The translations under genes were made by a program, and so were the position numbers. Shown in pieces: positions 25,674-35,376 of a stretch of DNA of 64,000 nucleotides. Numbering within the stretch: position 1 is the stretch's first letter; the number at the start of each line of letters is the position of its first letter. Under the pieces are notes generated by a model. That model saw nothing but the letters and a program-made list of their open reading frames with translations, was not told where the DNA came from and did not search any database. This DNA comes from Sporolactobacillus sp. THM7-7 (GTDB lineage Bacteria; Bacillota; Bacilli; Bacillales; Sporolactobacillaceae), in contig NZ_SEMB01000002.1 in assembly GCF_004153225.1 (NCBI RefSeq), positions 62,001 through 126,000 on the forward strand, read 5' to 3'.

Positions 25674-27047
25674 TTAAATGCTATTAATATAGTTTTCCAG
25701 CCATTTGGCGCGCTTTTTTGCTTCTTCATCGGGCATCGCCGGAGGCACATCGCGAGATTCCTGTCCGGATTTTTTCATCCATTCCGGGACAACCTCGCGA
25801 TGCCTGTTCGCCGCACGCTTTCGGACTTCGCCGCTTTTTCTAGCGGGGTTAGATTCATTCTTTCTGCGTTTTCTGTTCTCTTTACGCGCAAGTAGCATCG
25901 CTTCGTGAACGGTTTGAACATTTTCCCTCGACCATTGCGCCGCCACTTTTTCAACAAATGACTGATTCAAATTATTGTGGTTGACAATAGAAATATAATG
26001 AATCAGGACATTGATCACGCCGGGATTCAGCTTCGTGTCGAACATCAGCTTCTCGACCAAACGGAGATCCGGCGCGGCCGGTTTGCTGCCGTGCCCGAGC
26101 TGTTCCAGCAGTTCATAGGGAGATATCGATTCAAACCAAGCAATCGTTTTCTCCTCATCGGTCCGAGGCTGTTTCTTGTCCATCTCGCGAAGCGTCTCCG
26201 GCTGCTTCCGTTCGTACAGAGCGGGCGCCTCACCCGCCCCGTGTTCCAGACGATAATAATCGCGTACCTCTTTGCGAAGTGCCTCGATATCGACGCTACC
26301 TGTATGAAGGGCGGCCGACTCTACCGCCCGGCTCATATCGAACGGATCAACCTGGTAGACATAAGCAAGCTTTTCAATCGCAGTCCTGACTTCCGGCGTC
26401 AATGCTTCTTCAGACAGAATCGCATCGGACAGATAGCTTTTTAACAATGTAAAATTAAACTTCTGGCCGAGCCGAGGGCCCTGAGGCTCGGCACGCCCGA
26501 CCCATTGGCCGCTTCTCTCATCGGCATCCGTTTTTTCTCCCACAGGGACAGACTCAAACACTTCGTCAAAAGAAACAGAAAGGTCCTCAAATCCTTTACC
26601 CACGGTCGGCTTTTCCAAAAAAAAGCGGCTTAGCTGATGATAATCCCTGGATCCGATCTGGTGATAAAGAAAAGTGTTCAGGAGTCCGTCACTGAAAAAA
26701 CGTCGGGGTGTAAGCGGAGGCTGCAGCCGATAGATGAAGAAACGAGGCTCGGCGTCTTTCTTTCTCAGTGTTTTGAGAAGACCGACCGCTTCCAGTTTCT
26801 TTCTCGCCGTCAGAATTTGATCCAAAGGGAGATTCATCGAAGCCATTAAATGGTGATGCGACTCGCTCCGTATGCCGGGATCGGGACCAATTTCCTGCCA
26901 GAGCGTAAAATACAGGCTCGTCGCCTCAATGCCGACCAGAGGCTGATAGAGCCTTGTAATGACTTTCTGATCATAAAAATGGAGCAGCCCGTCGGCCTGA
27001 GGTAAGTAGCGGTCTCCGGGCAGCACTTCTTTCCATGATTGCAGCAT
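25674..27047 (-). CDS. dnaB: Replication initiation protein DnaB (helicase co-loader)
   Basis: Membrane-associated co-loader that acts with DnaD and DnaI to place the replicative helicase in low-GC Gram-positives. The 457 aa have N-terminal DDBH1 and C-terminal DDBH2 domains; the YxxxRG-like helix appears as VLIHYISIVNHNNLNQSF near 345-365. The basic C-terminus is long and low in complexity. It sits between nrdR and dnaI, as in B. subtilis. The ATG has GAGGAG upstream. Confidence 0.93.
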   Translation of the reverse strand: MLQSWKEVLPGDRYLPQADGLLHFYDQKVITRLYQPLVGIEATSLYFTLWQEIGPDPGIRSESHHHLMASMNLPLDQILTARKKLEAVGLLKTLRKKDAEPRFFIYRLQPPLTPRRFFSDGLLNTFLYHQIGSRDYHQLSRFFLEKPTVGKGFEDLSVSFDEVFESVPVGEKTDADERSGQWVGRAEPQGPRLGQKFNFTLLKSYLSDAILSEEALTPEVRTAIEKLAYVYQVDPFDMSRAVESAALHTGSVDIEALRKEVRDYYRLEHGAGEAPALYERKQPETLREMDKKQPRTDEEKTIAWFESISPYELLEQLGHGSKPAAPDLRLVEKLMFDTKLNPGVINVLIHYISIVNHNNLNQSFVEKVAAQWSRENVQTVHEAMLLARKENRKRRKNESNPARKSGEVRKRAANRHREVVPEWMKKSGQESRDVPPAMPDEEAKKRAKWLENYINSI

Positions 27048-27118
27048 GGCACATGTCTCCTCTCATTTATCAGGTGAAAGGATTTAGCCGGACGTTGTCC
27101 TCCTTTTCAAACACGGGA

Positions 27119-27607
27119 TTATACAGTGTTCTTTCTGCTGTTTTTTTCTTTTTCAAGCTGATCTTTCAATTCCTGAATTTCTTTAGCAAACACATTAATG
27201 TCTTTAAACTGCCGGTAAACCGATGCGAAGCGGACATAAGCCACTTCATCTACTTTCGCCAGTTCATTGATGACCAGTTCGCCGATCTCGTGGCTGTTTA
27301 CTTCCGAACGGCCGTCATCACGGAGTTTCTTTTCCACCCGGTTGGCAATGTCCTCCAGACGCTCGAGCGGAACCGGACGCTTTTCGCATGCCTTAATTAA
27401 GCCCCGCATGATTTTGTCACGATTAAATGACTCGCGGTTATCCCCTTTTTTTATGACGATCAGCGGAATCTCTTCAACTTTCTCGAATGTCGTGAACCGA
27501 TAATGACAAAATTCACATTCTCTTCTTCTGCGGATCGCTCGTCCGCTGTTCACGGGACGAGAATCAAGCACCTTGGTTCCCATCTTCTTGCAGCTTGGAC
27601 AGCGCAT
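27119..27607 (-). CDS. nrdR: Transcriptional repressor NrdR
   Basis: ATP/dATP-sensing repressor of ribonucleotide reductase genes. The 162 aa have an N-terminal zinc ribbon (CPSC at 3-6 and CEFC near 31-34), then an ATP-cone (about 46-136, [20 protein letters not shown]). I chose ATG 27607 (MRCPSCKK), the family start, with a GAGGTG RBS; the upstream extension of 16 residues is unlike the family. The charged tail is about 10 residues longer than usual. Confidence 0.95.
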   Translation of the reverse strand: MRCPSCKKMGTKVLDSRPVNSGRAIRRRRECEFCHYRFTTFEKVEEIPLIVIKKGDNRESFNRDKIMRGLIKACEKRPVPLERLEDIANRVEKKLRDDGRSEVNSHEIGELVINELAKVDEVAYVRFASVYRQFKDINVFAKEIQELKDQLEKEKNSRKNTV

Positions 27608-27694
27608 GTTATCCACCTCAATCACTCTGAATGTTATCTTTATTTTATCCCACATTCTGCAGGAAGAAAAGCGGATATACCGTCCAGCAACATG

Positions 27695-28291
27695 TTACAA
27701 AAGGTTCCAACGCTTCAGAAGCTCTTTCAGCTGGTTCTCCGTCTCACGCAGGCTGCCACTATTGTCGATCACCGCATCCGCAAGCTTCTTTTTCCTATCG
27801 AGCGGTATCTGGGTGCCGATACGGGCCATCGCTTCTTCTCGCGAGAGATGGTTCCGTGCCATCAGACGGCGCAGCTGGATGTCTTTCGTCACATAGACGA
27901 GGAGCGTCCGGTCGACCCAGCAGGCCAAGGGGCCTTCAAAAAGGAGCGGGATGTCGAGAAAAACGACCGGCGCGCCTGCTTGCCCCAACCGCTTGACTCG
28001 TTCCATCATTCGTTCCCGTATCAATGGGTGGAGCATGCCGTTAAGCCGTTCTCGCTTGTCTTTATCGTGAAAAATCTGTTTTCCCAGCGCCTTCCGGTTC
28101 AGTCCGCCGTCCGGAAGCAGCATGTCCCGGCCAAACTCATCCGCGATTTGCTTCAGCACCGGCTCACCCGGAGCAACCACTTCACGCGCCACCCGGTCGG
28201 CATCAATCAGCGGATAACGGCGCGCCTTCAGCCAATCGGAAACCGTACTCTTCCCGCTGGCGATGCCGCCGGTCAGTCCGACTTTGATCAC
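27695..28291 (-). CDS. coaE: Dephospho-CoA kinase
   Basis: Last step of CoA synthesis, phosphorylating dephospho-CoA at the 3'-OH. The 198 aa have a P-loop GLTGGIASGKST (5-16), DADRVAREVV (about 32-41), and a lid region around RNHLSREEA. The start is GTG 28291, overlapping the mutM stop (GTGA), which gives exactly the family N-terminus; the frame is open further upstream only because it crosses mutM. Translation is probably coupled to mutM. Confidence 0.95.
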   Translation of the reverse strand: MIKVGLTGGIASGKSTVSDWLKARRYPLIDADRVAREVVAPGEPVLKQIADEFGRDMLLPDGGLNRKALGKQIFHDKDKRERLNGMLHPLIRERMMERVKRLGQAGAPVVFLDIPLLFEGPLACWVDRTLLVYVTKDIQLRRLMARNHLSREEAMARIGTQIPLDRKKKLADAVIDNSGSLRETENQLKELLKRWNLL

Positions 28292-29127
28292 AGCGTAGTC
28301 CCACCCTTCTGGCACTCCGGACAAAAGTGCGTGCCGCGTCCGCCGACTTTTATTTTTCGGATCGGCGCACCGCAGCGGGTGCAGGGCAGCCCTTCCCGTC
28401 CGTAAACGTGAAGTTTCTGCTGAAACAGGCCCATGCGGCCCTGGCTGTTTTTGAAGGTTCGGACCGTGCTCCCGCCAAGCCGAACCGCTTCGCGCAGCGT
28501 ATCCACAATGGCCCGGTACAGCCGGGCCGTCTCGACGCCTGACAAACCGTCCGCCCGTCTCAGCGGATGAATGCACGCCCGGAAAAGTGCTTCATCCGTG
28601 TAAATATTTCCTAATCCGACAACGGCTTTCTGGTCAAGCAGCAGCGTTTTGACCACCCGTGTGGTTCCGGCGCAGGCTCGGGATAAGCTGTCCGTGGAAA
28701 AAGCCGGCGATAATGGCTCGGGACCCAACTTTTTCAGAGGAAGAAGCGCCCATTCCTCGCCCTTTTCAAACAGATGCATCGTTCCGAACTTGCGGACATC
28801 CCGGTAAAAGAGCGCGGTATGGTCCGTAAAATAAAAAATCACATGCGTATGTTTGTCGGCCGGATAATTTTCTGCAGCAAGCCGGTATCTGCCCTCCATG
28901 CGCAGATGGGATACCATCACTTTACTGTCAAAGCAGAACAGCAAAAACTTGCCTCTGCGTCTGACTCGGTGGATCGTCTCTCCGGCCAGTGCTTTGGAAA
29001 ACCGTCGCCAGTCTTCCGGTCGCTTGATAATGTTCGGCCAGCGTATCTCTACATGCTTCACCGTTTTCCCGATGATGAGTTGATTCAATGTTCTTTTGAC
29101 TGTTTCCACTTCAGGCAATTCAGGCAA
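28288..29127 (-). CDS. mutM: Formamidopyrimidine-DNA glycosylase
   Basis: Removes 8-oxoguanine and formamidopyrimidines from DNA and nicks the abasic site. The 279 aa begin with PELPEVETV after the initiator, where Pro2 is the catalytic amine and Glu3 the general acid. A helix-two-turn-helix (GLGNIYTDEALF) and a C-terminal zinc finger (CTRC and CPEC) follow. The start is TTG 29127 with AAGGAAG upstream; any longer start would block Pro2. It lies 38 bp after polA and overlaps coaE. Confidence 0.96.
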   Translation of the reverse strand: MPELPEVETVKRTLNQLIIGKTVKHVEIRWPNIIKRPEDWRRFSKALAGETIHRVRRRGKFLLFCFDSKVMVSHLRMEGRYRLAAENYPADKHTHVIFYFTDHTALFYRDVRKFGTMHLFEKGEEWALLPLKKLGPEPLSPAFSTDSLSRACAGTTRVVKTLLLDQKAVVGLGNIYTDEALFRACIHPLRRADGLSGVETARLYRAIVDTLREAVRLGGSTVRTFKNSQGRMGLFQQKLHVYGREGLPCTRCGAPIRKIKVGGRGTHFCPECQKGGTTL

Positions 29128-29164
29128 TGCAATCTTCCTTCTTTCAGCGAACGCAGCGCGGCAG

Positions 29165-31795
29165 TCATTTGGCATCGTACCAGGTCGGGCCGCAGGAACA
29201 TTCCACTTTAAGCGGAACATCGAGTGCCACGGCATGTTCCATGACGTCCGGCACGATGACTTTCATCGTGTCCAGTTCTTCTTCGGGAACTTCGAAAATC
29301 AGTTCATCGTGTACCTGGAGCAGCATACGCGACTTCAGATGCCGCTCACGCAATCGCCGGTCCATGATAATCATCGCCTGCTTGATCACATCGGCCGCGC
29401 TGCCCTGGATGGGCGTGTTCATGGCCGTCCGCTCGGCAAAGCTGCGCCTGTTGAAATTCCGGCTCCGTATATCAGGGAGATAGCGCCGCCGGTTCAGCAA
29501 TGTCGTCACATAGCCGTCTTTTCTCGCCTTCCGTACGATGTTATCCATATAGCGCCGAACGCCGGGATAGCTCTCCAAATATTTATCGATAAATCGAGCG
29601 GCCTCTTTACGCGTAATGCCGAGATTCTGCGAGAGGCCGTAGTCGCTGATTCCGTAGATAATGCCGAAATTGACGGCCTTGGCGTGCCGGCGCATGAGCG
29701 GCGTCACTTCATCCTCATCCACCCCGAACACATCCATAGCTGTCTTTGTATGGATATCCAGACCGTCGATAAAGGCCTGCTTCAAGTTCGCATCGTCCGC
29801 AATGTGGGCGAGAACGCGAAGCTCAATCTGTGAATAGTCGGCCGAGAACATCTGCCAGCCGGGCTCCGATGGTAGGAAGGCTTTGCGGATTTTCCGACCC
29901 TCTTCCAGCCGGATCGGGATATTCTGCAAGTTCGGATCGGTCGAACTGAGCCGTCCGGTCTGGGTCAGCGCTTGATTAAAGCACGTATGAATCTTCCCGG
30001 TCTTCGGATGAATCACTTTCAGGAGCCCTTCGATATACGTCGATTTCAACTTGCCGAGCTGGCGGAAGTCCAGAATTTTTCCAATAATTTCATGGCGGCC
30101 CCGCAGCTTCTCGAGCACGTCCGCGGCCGTAGAGTAACCGGTCTTCGTTTTCTTCACCGGCGGAAGCTGCAGTTTCTCGAAAAGCACTTCCCCAAGCTGC
30201 TTCGGTGAATTGATATTAAACGTGACGCCGGCTATTTGATAAATATCCCGCTCGATGACTTTAAGCGTTCGATCCAGCTCTTTCCCCATATCTTTCAACG
30301 TTTTCCTGCTTGTGCGGACGCCGGTAAATTCCATCTTTGCCAGTACGCGCGAAAGCGGCTGCTCCAGATCCGTCAGCAGCTTCTCCTGCCTGTTGGCTTT
30401 CAGTTCCCCATCAAGCTTTGGTTTCAGAGCCAAAAGAGCCTCCGCTTTATGGCCAAGATGTTCGGCCAGCTTCGCTTTATCCGGGATCGATCGTTTGGCC
30501 CCTTTTCCGTAAAAAGATTCATCCGACTTGGCGATGCCAATCTTGCGCTTGCCGGCAATGACCGAAAGATCCTGACCGGCTTCCGCCGGGTCAATGAGAT
30601 AGGCGGCCAGCCCGACATCAAAAGCGATGCCTTCAAGCTTCAGCCCGCGCCATTCCAGCGCGACCTGTGCCTGCTTGCCGTTCATAAGGATTTTTTCCTG
30701 ATGCGTGTCGGCCAGCCAGCTTCTGAAGACCGGATCATTCAATCCCTTCTCCGTCTCGATAAAAAAATGGCCCTGATCATTAGCAACGGCAAAGCCAATA
30801 ATTTCTCCATAATGATAGTTTTCGTCGAGCATCTCGACGATCAGACCGCTCGGTGAAACGAGCTGGTCCTCGGTGAAGCCGTCGACCGTCCGGACATCAA
30901 TCGGTACCGTTCCGAGCTCCTCTGCCTGCTCTTTGGGTCTATCCAGCTTCTCAAGAAGAGACTGAAAGCCGAGTTCCTGAAACAATTCAATGAGCCTGGA
31001 TGTCACTTTTGTTTGATAGGCGCATGCATCAAGGGAGACCGTCACAGGCGACTCGCGATCGATCGTCGCAATCTGTTTGCTCATGATCGCCTGATTGCGG
31101 TTATTCTGAAGCCTCTCTTTCAGCTTCTTTCCTGAAACGTTTTCGATACCCTCATAGACCCCTTCGACACTGCCGAATTGTTTCAGCAGTTTCACGGCCG
31201 TTTTTTCCCCGACACCCGGAACGCCGGGTATATTGTCCGATGCGTCCCCCATCAGTCCCTTCAGGTCAATCACACCCGACGGATCGATGCCGTATCGTTC
31301 CCGAACTTTCTCCTCATCGTAATCGATCGTCTCTGTGATTCCTTTTTTTATAAGCGAGACGCGGACCCCCTCGCCGACAAGCTGGAGATAGTCTTTATCC
31401 CCCGTGACAATGCGAACCGAGAAACCGGCTTCATGAGCCTTTTTCGACAGCGTGCCGACAATATCGTCTGCTTCATAGTTGTCCAGCTCGTAACGCTTGA
31501 TGCCCATCGCATCGAGAAGCTCATGGACAAAAGGGATCTGCTGTGAGAGCTCGGGCGGCGTCTTCTGGCGTCCGCCCTTGTATTCTTTGAACGTGTGGTG
31601 ACGAAAAGTCGTCTTTCCGGCATCGAAAGCGACGAGAAGATGGGTCGGTTTTTCCTCCTCGATGACTTTCATCAGCATCGTTGTAAACCCGTAAACGGCA
31701 TTCGTGTACATGCCGCGGTTGTTATTCAGTAAAGGAAGCGCAAAGAACGCTCGGTAAACGACATTATTTCCATCGATTAGAACCAGTTTTTTCAT
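29165..31795 (-). CDS. polA: DNA polymerase I
   Basis: Repair and Okazaki-fragment maturation polymerase. The 876 aa have an N-terminal 5' nuclease (1 to about 290; LIDGNNVVYRAFFAL, FDAGKTTFR, GDASDNIPGVPGVGEKTA), a central 3'-5' exonuclease-like domain, and a C-terminal polymerase with motif A DYSQIELRVLAHI, motif B RRHAKAVNFGIIYG and motif C QVHDELIFE. Exonuclease catalytic acids are not evident in the central domain, as is usual in Bacillus. It lies between phoR and mutM. Confidence 0.97.
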   Translation of the reverse strand: MKKLVLIDGNNVVYRAFFALPLLNNNRGMYTNAVYGFTTMLMKVIEEEKPTHLLVAFDAGKTTFRHHTFKEYKGGRQKTPPELSQQIPFVHELLDAMGIKRYELDNYEADDIVGTLSKKAHEAGFSVRIVTGDKDYLQLVGEGVRVSLIKKGITETIDYDEEKVRERYGIDPSGVIDLKGLMGDASDNIPGVPGVGEKTAVKLLKQFGSVEGVYEGIENVSGKKLKERLQNNRNQAIMSKQIATIDRESPVTVSLDACAYQTKVTSRLIELFQELGFQSLLEKLDRPKEQAEELGTVPIDVRTVDGFTEDQLVSPSGLIVEMLDENYHYGEIIGFAVANDQGHFFIETEKGLNDPVFRSWLADTHQEKILMNGKQAQVALEWRGLKLEGIAFDVGLAAYLIDPAEAGQDLSVIAGKRKIGIAKSDESFYGKGAKRSIPDKAKLAEHLGHKAEALLALKPKLDGELKANRQEKLLTDLEQPLSRVLAKMEFTGVRTSRKTLKDMGKELDRTLKVIERDIYQIAGVTFNINSPKQLGEVLFEKLQLPPVKKTKTGYSTAADVLEKLRGRHEIIGKILDFRQLGKLKSTYIEGLLKVIHPKTGKIHTCFNQALTQTGRLSSTDPNLQNIPIRLEEGRKIRKAFLPSEPGWQMFSADYSQIELRVLAHIADDANLKQAFIDGLDIHTKTAMDVFGVDEDEVTPLMRRHAKAVNFGIIYGISDYGLSQNLGITRKEAARFIDKYLESYPGVRRYMDNIVRKARKDGYVTTLLNRRRYLPDIRSRNFNRRSFAERTAMNTPIQGSAADVIKQAMIIMDRRLRERHLKSRMLLQVHDELIFEVPEEELDTMKVIVPDVMEHAVALDVPLKVECSCGPTWYDAK

Positions 31796-31992
31796 CCAAA
31801 ATCCTCCGCTGCTTAATAGAGCTGCTCGAAAAAGGCGCTAAGAGAGAAATAACAGGATCAAGGCAGATTTTCCCGATCTTTTCGCGGAACCAATGCTCCG
31901 GACCCTGCCGGCGGGAACATGAATCGTCTTTTTCCAGACTTCTCGAACGTTTTCTCATAACCCTTACTCTATTTTAAAGCAAGCCTCCCTAT

Positions 31993-33711
31993 TTATCCAA
32001 CCGGCGGTTCCGTTTTTTTGAAAGAAATGGTGAAGGTCGTCCCTTTCCCAGGCTCACTCGCCACATCGATCGATCCTTTATGCACCCCGACCAGATGTTT
32101 GACGATAGCCAGTCCGAGCCCCGTTCCGCCGAGATCGCGGCTTCTCGCTTTATCCACACGATAAAAACGTTCAAAAATTCTCGGAATCTGTTCTTTGGCG
32201 ATTCCGATGCCTGTGTCCGAGATAATAAACTGCGCGGCATGCCTCGTTTCTTTAATGAGTAGGGTCACCTTTCCGTGTTCCGGCGTGTAGGCGATCGCAT
32301 TCGTAATTAAATTAATCATAATCTGGCGGATGCGGTACGGATCCCCGAGCGCCCAGCCTTCATCGCCCGGCCGTTTCGTAATCGATATGTCTTTAGCCGC
32401 AGCTTTTTCGCTGAAAATGAGCAGCACGGCATCCAGAAGCTTGGACAAGGACACTTTCTGCCAGTCTATTGAAAAATACTCCTTTTCAATTTTCGACAGT
32501 TCAAGCAAGTCTTTAACCAGGCTCTGCAGTCTTCGGGATTCATGAAGAATGATATTCAGAAACTGCTCTTCCAGCGCTTTATCGTCCTTGGCTCCGTCCA
32601 GCAGCGTTTCCGTAAAGCCAATCAGCGAGGTGATCGGCGTTTTCAGTTCGTGAGAGACGTTTGCGACGAAATCTTTGCGCATATTTTCCAGTTTCTTAAT
32701 TTCCGAGATGTCATGAAAGACGACAACGATTCCCCTCATTTTTTGACGCTTGTTGATAATGGGGGCGCAGGAGACGTCGAAATGTTTTCTTTCAATGTGC
32801 ACCGCCAGCTGAAGCTGCCGCGACAGACTCCGTCTCGTTCGGAAAGCTTCGTCGATCATCCGGTTGACTGCCTCGTAAGGTATGACGTTTCGGTAATCCG
32901 CAAACTCCCAATGGTTGGCCGATGTTTGAAAAGTTTCTTTGTACGTCTTATTCACATAACTGATTCGTCCGCTTTGATCGATAAAAATCAGGCCGCTGCC
33001 GATGTTCTCGATTAAAGTCGTCATGCTGTCTCTCTGGTTCGCATAGGAGCGGTTGATTTCGTGGAAAGCTTCGGACAGGCGGTTCATCGCCAGATTCAGG
33101 CGGAGGACACTTTCATGCCTGGCGCTGTCTGAGGCGATCATTTCGTGCTTTCCCTCGAGCATTTTCTCCGCCATATCCGCTGCGAAGCGGACGGGCACAG
33201 TATAAGAGCGGACGATAAAGTCCCGGTAAAAAAGCAGCCCGAGACCGGCGAGGAAAGCGAAAAAGTAAAACAGGTTCAAACCGACGATGATCGTCCTCGG
33301 ACCTTGTAAATAAATATAGCCGATCGCCTGCCCGCCGTTTCCCATCGACGTCAGATACAATGAGGTGCGTTCCGTATTTTGAAAAGATGGCAATGACGCC
33401 GAGGGAAAAGCCGCCGGAAGCTCTTTCCCGGAGGCATAGACTCGGTCGCGCTCGGTATCGTAGACAGCGATTTGAATCCCGGCTTTTTTAGTATAATCGT
33501 TCAGACCGTTCTTTACCCGGGTCACATTCAGCCTGCCATCCTGAACGACCATGGATTCCACCCATTCCGCGCGATCGATCATCCGCATCTGATCCGCCCG
33601 AGAGGAGGCCATCTGGATCACTTCGTGAAAGACGTAAATCATAAACAATAAGCTGGCGATAACAAATCCCCAGCGAATCAATAGTTGCGTCTTATCCTTT
33701 CGGTTCTTCAA
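31993..33711 (-). CDS. phoR: Phosphate-starvation sensor histidine kinase PhoR
   Basis: Sensor of the PhoPR system. It has two transmembrane segments enclosing an extracytoplasmic sensor, then HAMP, a PAS domain (about residues 220-330), the dimerisation motif SHELKTPITSLIGF and an ATPase with NLITNAIAYTP, DTGIGIAKEQ and GGTGLGLAIV. The start is uncertain: TTG 33711 (inside the phoP 3' end, 572 aa) or TTG 33681. The two genes overlap by about 20 nt, so they are co-translated. It lies next to polA, as in B. subtilis, and here also next to pstSCAB. Confidence 0.92.
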   Translation of the reverse strand: MKNRKDKTQLLIRWGFVIASLLFMIYVFHEVIQMASSRADQMRMIDRAEWVESMVVQDGRLNVTRVKNGLNDYTKKAGIQIAVYDTERDRVYASGKELPAAFPSASLPSFQNTERTSLYLTSMGNGGQAIGYIYLQGPRTIIVGLNLFYFFAFLAGLGLLFYRDFIVRSYTVPVRFAADMAEKMLEGKHEMIASDSARHESVLRLNLAMNRLSEAFHEINRSYANQRDSMTTLIENIGSGLIFIDQSGRISYVNKTYKETFQTSANHWEFADYRNVIPYEAVNRMIDEAFRTRRSLSRQLQLAVHIERKHFDVSCAPIINKRQKMRGIVVVFHDISEIKKLENMRKDFVANVSHELKTPITSLIGFTETLLDGAKDDKALEEQFLNIILHESRRLQSLVKDLLELSKIEKEYFSIDWQKVSLSKLLDAVLLIFSEKAAAKDISITKRPGDEGWALGDPYRIRQIMINLITNAIAYTPEHGKVTLLIKETRHAAQFIISDTGIGIAKEQIPRIFERFYRVDKARSRDLGGTGLGLAIVKHLVGVHKGSIDVASEPGKGTTFTISFKKTEPPVG

Positions 33712-34387
33712 GCTTATAACCCAACCCTCTGACTGTCTTGATATAGAGCGGCTTTCTTGAGACATCTTCAATCTTTTCCCTCAGATGGCTGACATGGACG
33801 TCGACAATTCTTGTATCGCCCGCGAACTCGTAGTTCCATACCGCATTCAGCAGCTGTTCGCGGGTCATCACCCGTCCCCTGTGCTGCATCAGGTAGACGA
33901 GCAGTTCGAATTCTTTCGGTGTCAGTTGTATTTCCTGGCCTTTGTAAGTGGCCTCGAAGTTATTCGGATATACCTTGATGTCCCCAACTGTCAGCACTTC
34001 TTCCTGCTGCTGCTTTCCAATATCGGAGCGGCGAAGAATCGCCTTGACCCGGGCAACGACCTCACGGGGACTGAATGGTTTCGTCATGTAGTCATCGGCT
34101 CCAAGCTCGAGTCCAAGAATTTTATCGAGCTCGTCGTCTCTTGCCGTCAGCATTAAGATCGGGATAAAAATAAATTCCTGACGCAGCTTCTTGCACACAT
34201 CCATACCGTCCATTCCGGGGAGCATCAGATCAAGAACGATTAAATCGGGATGCTGCTCCTTTACTTGGCGCAGCACCTCGTCCCCTTTTCCGGCGGTAAT
34301 GATATCGTAGCCGGCCTTCTTAAGATTAAAAGAGAGCAAAGTGACAATAGAAGGCTCATCGTCAACGACTAGTATTTTTTTCGCCAA
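33692..34387 (-). CDS. phoP: Response regulator PhoP
   Basis: OmpR-type regulator activated by PhoR under phosphate limitation. The 231 aa have a receiver with Asp9/Asp10 and acceptor Asp53 (LIVLDLMLPG), then a winged helix (LTPKEFELLVYLM, VDVHVSHLREKIE). The start is TTG 34387, which is followed at once by AKKILVVDDE and preceded by AAGGGAGG. A promoter lies at 34410-34438. The target sequence, a set of TTTACA-like repeats, is found before pstS. Confidence 0.94.
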   Translation of the reverse strand: MAKKILVVDDEPSIVTLLSFNLKKAGYDIITAGKGDEVLRQVKEQHPDLIVLDLMLPGMDGMDVCKKLRQEFIFIPILMLTARDDELDKILGLELGADDYMTKPFSPREVVARVKAILRRSDIGKQQQEEVLTVGDIKVYPNNFEATYKGQEIQLTPKEFELLVYLMQHRGRVMTREQLLNAVWNYEFAGDTRIVDVHVSHLREKIEDVSRKPLYIKTVRGLGYKLEEPKG

Positions 34388-34409
34388 TGAAGCCCCTCCC
34401 TTTTCTGTT

Positions 34410-34438
34410 TCTATAGCTATCATACCCTTCTATAACAA
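34410..34438 (-). promoter_or_regulatory. phoPR promoter
   Basis: Minus strand TTGTTA (34433-34438), 17 bp, TATAGA (34410-34415), about 23 nt before the phoP start. A second TATAAT lies a little further upstream. Confidence 0.5.
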
Positions 34439-34459
34439 TTATATCTTTTTTTAACATTA

Positions 34460-34491
34460 AAAAGAAAGCTGACCATTAATATCGGCCAGCT
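34460..34491 (-). terminator. Terminator downstream of pstB
   Basis: On the minus strand AGCTGGCC and GGTCAGCT form the stem (one G-U pair), followed by TTCTTTTT. It separates the pst operon from phoPR. Confidence 0.8.
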
Positions 34492-34553
34492 ATTATTCCC
34501 CGACTTTTCAATACTCGGCAAAAACGCCTGAAAAGTTTTGCGCTTCTCCGGCA

Positions 34554-35363
34554 TCAGCCGAACCGTCCGGCAATATAGTCGGCGGTATCCTTCTTTTCAG
34601 GCTGAGTAAACAGCTTCTTTGTCGTTCCGAATTCGACAAGTTCGCCCTGATAAAAGAATGCGGTATAGTCGGCGATTCGCGCGGCCTGCTGCATATTATG
34701 CGTGACGATGACAATCGTATAGTCTTTTTTCAGCTGGAGGAGCAGTTCTTCGATTTTCGCCGTAGACACCGGATCAAGCGCCGAGGTCGGTTCGTCAAGC
34801 AGAATAACGCCGGGTTTCAGCGCCAGAGCGCGAGCGATGCAGAGACGCTGCTGCTGCCCGCCGGACAAGCCGGTTGCTGAACGGTCGAGACGATCTTTGA
34901 CTTCGTCCCAGAGAGTGACCTGCTTTAGACATTGCTCAGTGACGTCCTTCAGTTTCCGCTTATTGCGAACGCCGGCAAATTTCAGAGGGAGCTGAATATT
35001 TTCACTGATCGTCTTCGGAAACGGGTTAGGCTGCTGGAAGACCATCCCGATTTCTTTACGCAGCTTCACGACATCCACTTTAGGGCTGAGGATGTTGATC
35101 CCGTGATAATCGATATGTCCCTCGCATCTGGCGGTCGGGATCAAATCATTCATTCGGTTGATGGTACGGATAAATGTCGATTTTCCGCAGCCGGAAGGAC
35201 CGATCAGAGCCGTAATCGACCGTTCGTGAATCGGCATGTTCACCTGTCGGACCGCGTGGTTCTCCCCGTAATAAATATCGACGTCTTTTACTTGAATCAG
35301 AACCGATGTTTCCTTCTCCGACGCCTTGGCAAACGATAAAAGGCTGCTTTCCATTTCAATCAT
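34554..35363 (-). CDS. pstB: Phosphate ABC transporter ATP-binding protein
   Basis: ATPase of the high-affinity phosphate importer. The 269 aa have Walker A GPSGCGKST (about 55-63), Q-loop VFQQPNPFPKTI, the signature LSGGQQQRLCIARAL, Walker B VILLDEPTSALDP and the H-loop THNMQQA. The N-terminus is about 20 residues longer than the minimal PstB, so a later start is possible. Last gene of pstS-pstC-pstA-pstB; only one pstB is present, and no phoU gene follows. Confidence 0.95.
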   Translation of the reverse strand: MIEMESSLLSFAKASEKETSVLIQVKDVDIYYGENHAVRQVNMPIHERSITALIGPSGCGKSTFIRTINRMNDLIPTARCEGHIDYHGINILSPKVDVVKLRKEIGMVFQQPNPFPKTISENIQLPLKFAGVRNKRKLKDVTEQCLKQVTLWDEVKDRLDRSATGLSGGQQQRLCIARALALKPGVILLDEPTSALDPVSTAKIEELLLQLKKDYTIVIVTHNMQQAARIADYTAFFYQGELVEFGTTKKLFTQPEKKDTADYIAGRFG

Positions 35364-35376
35364 TTTTTGCTCCTCC

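Noticed and set aside
27503-28405. 300-codon plus-strand frame
   Set aside because: Antisense to nrdR, coaE and mutM; no domain pattern.
28292-28576. N-terminal extension of coaE
   Set aside because: It is a shifted reading of the mutM 3' end; the GTG at 28291 gives the correct P-loop spacing.
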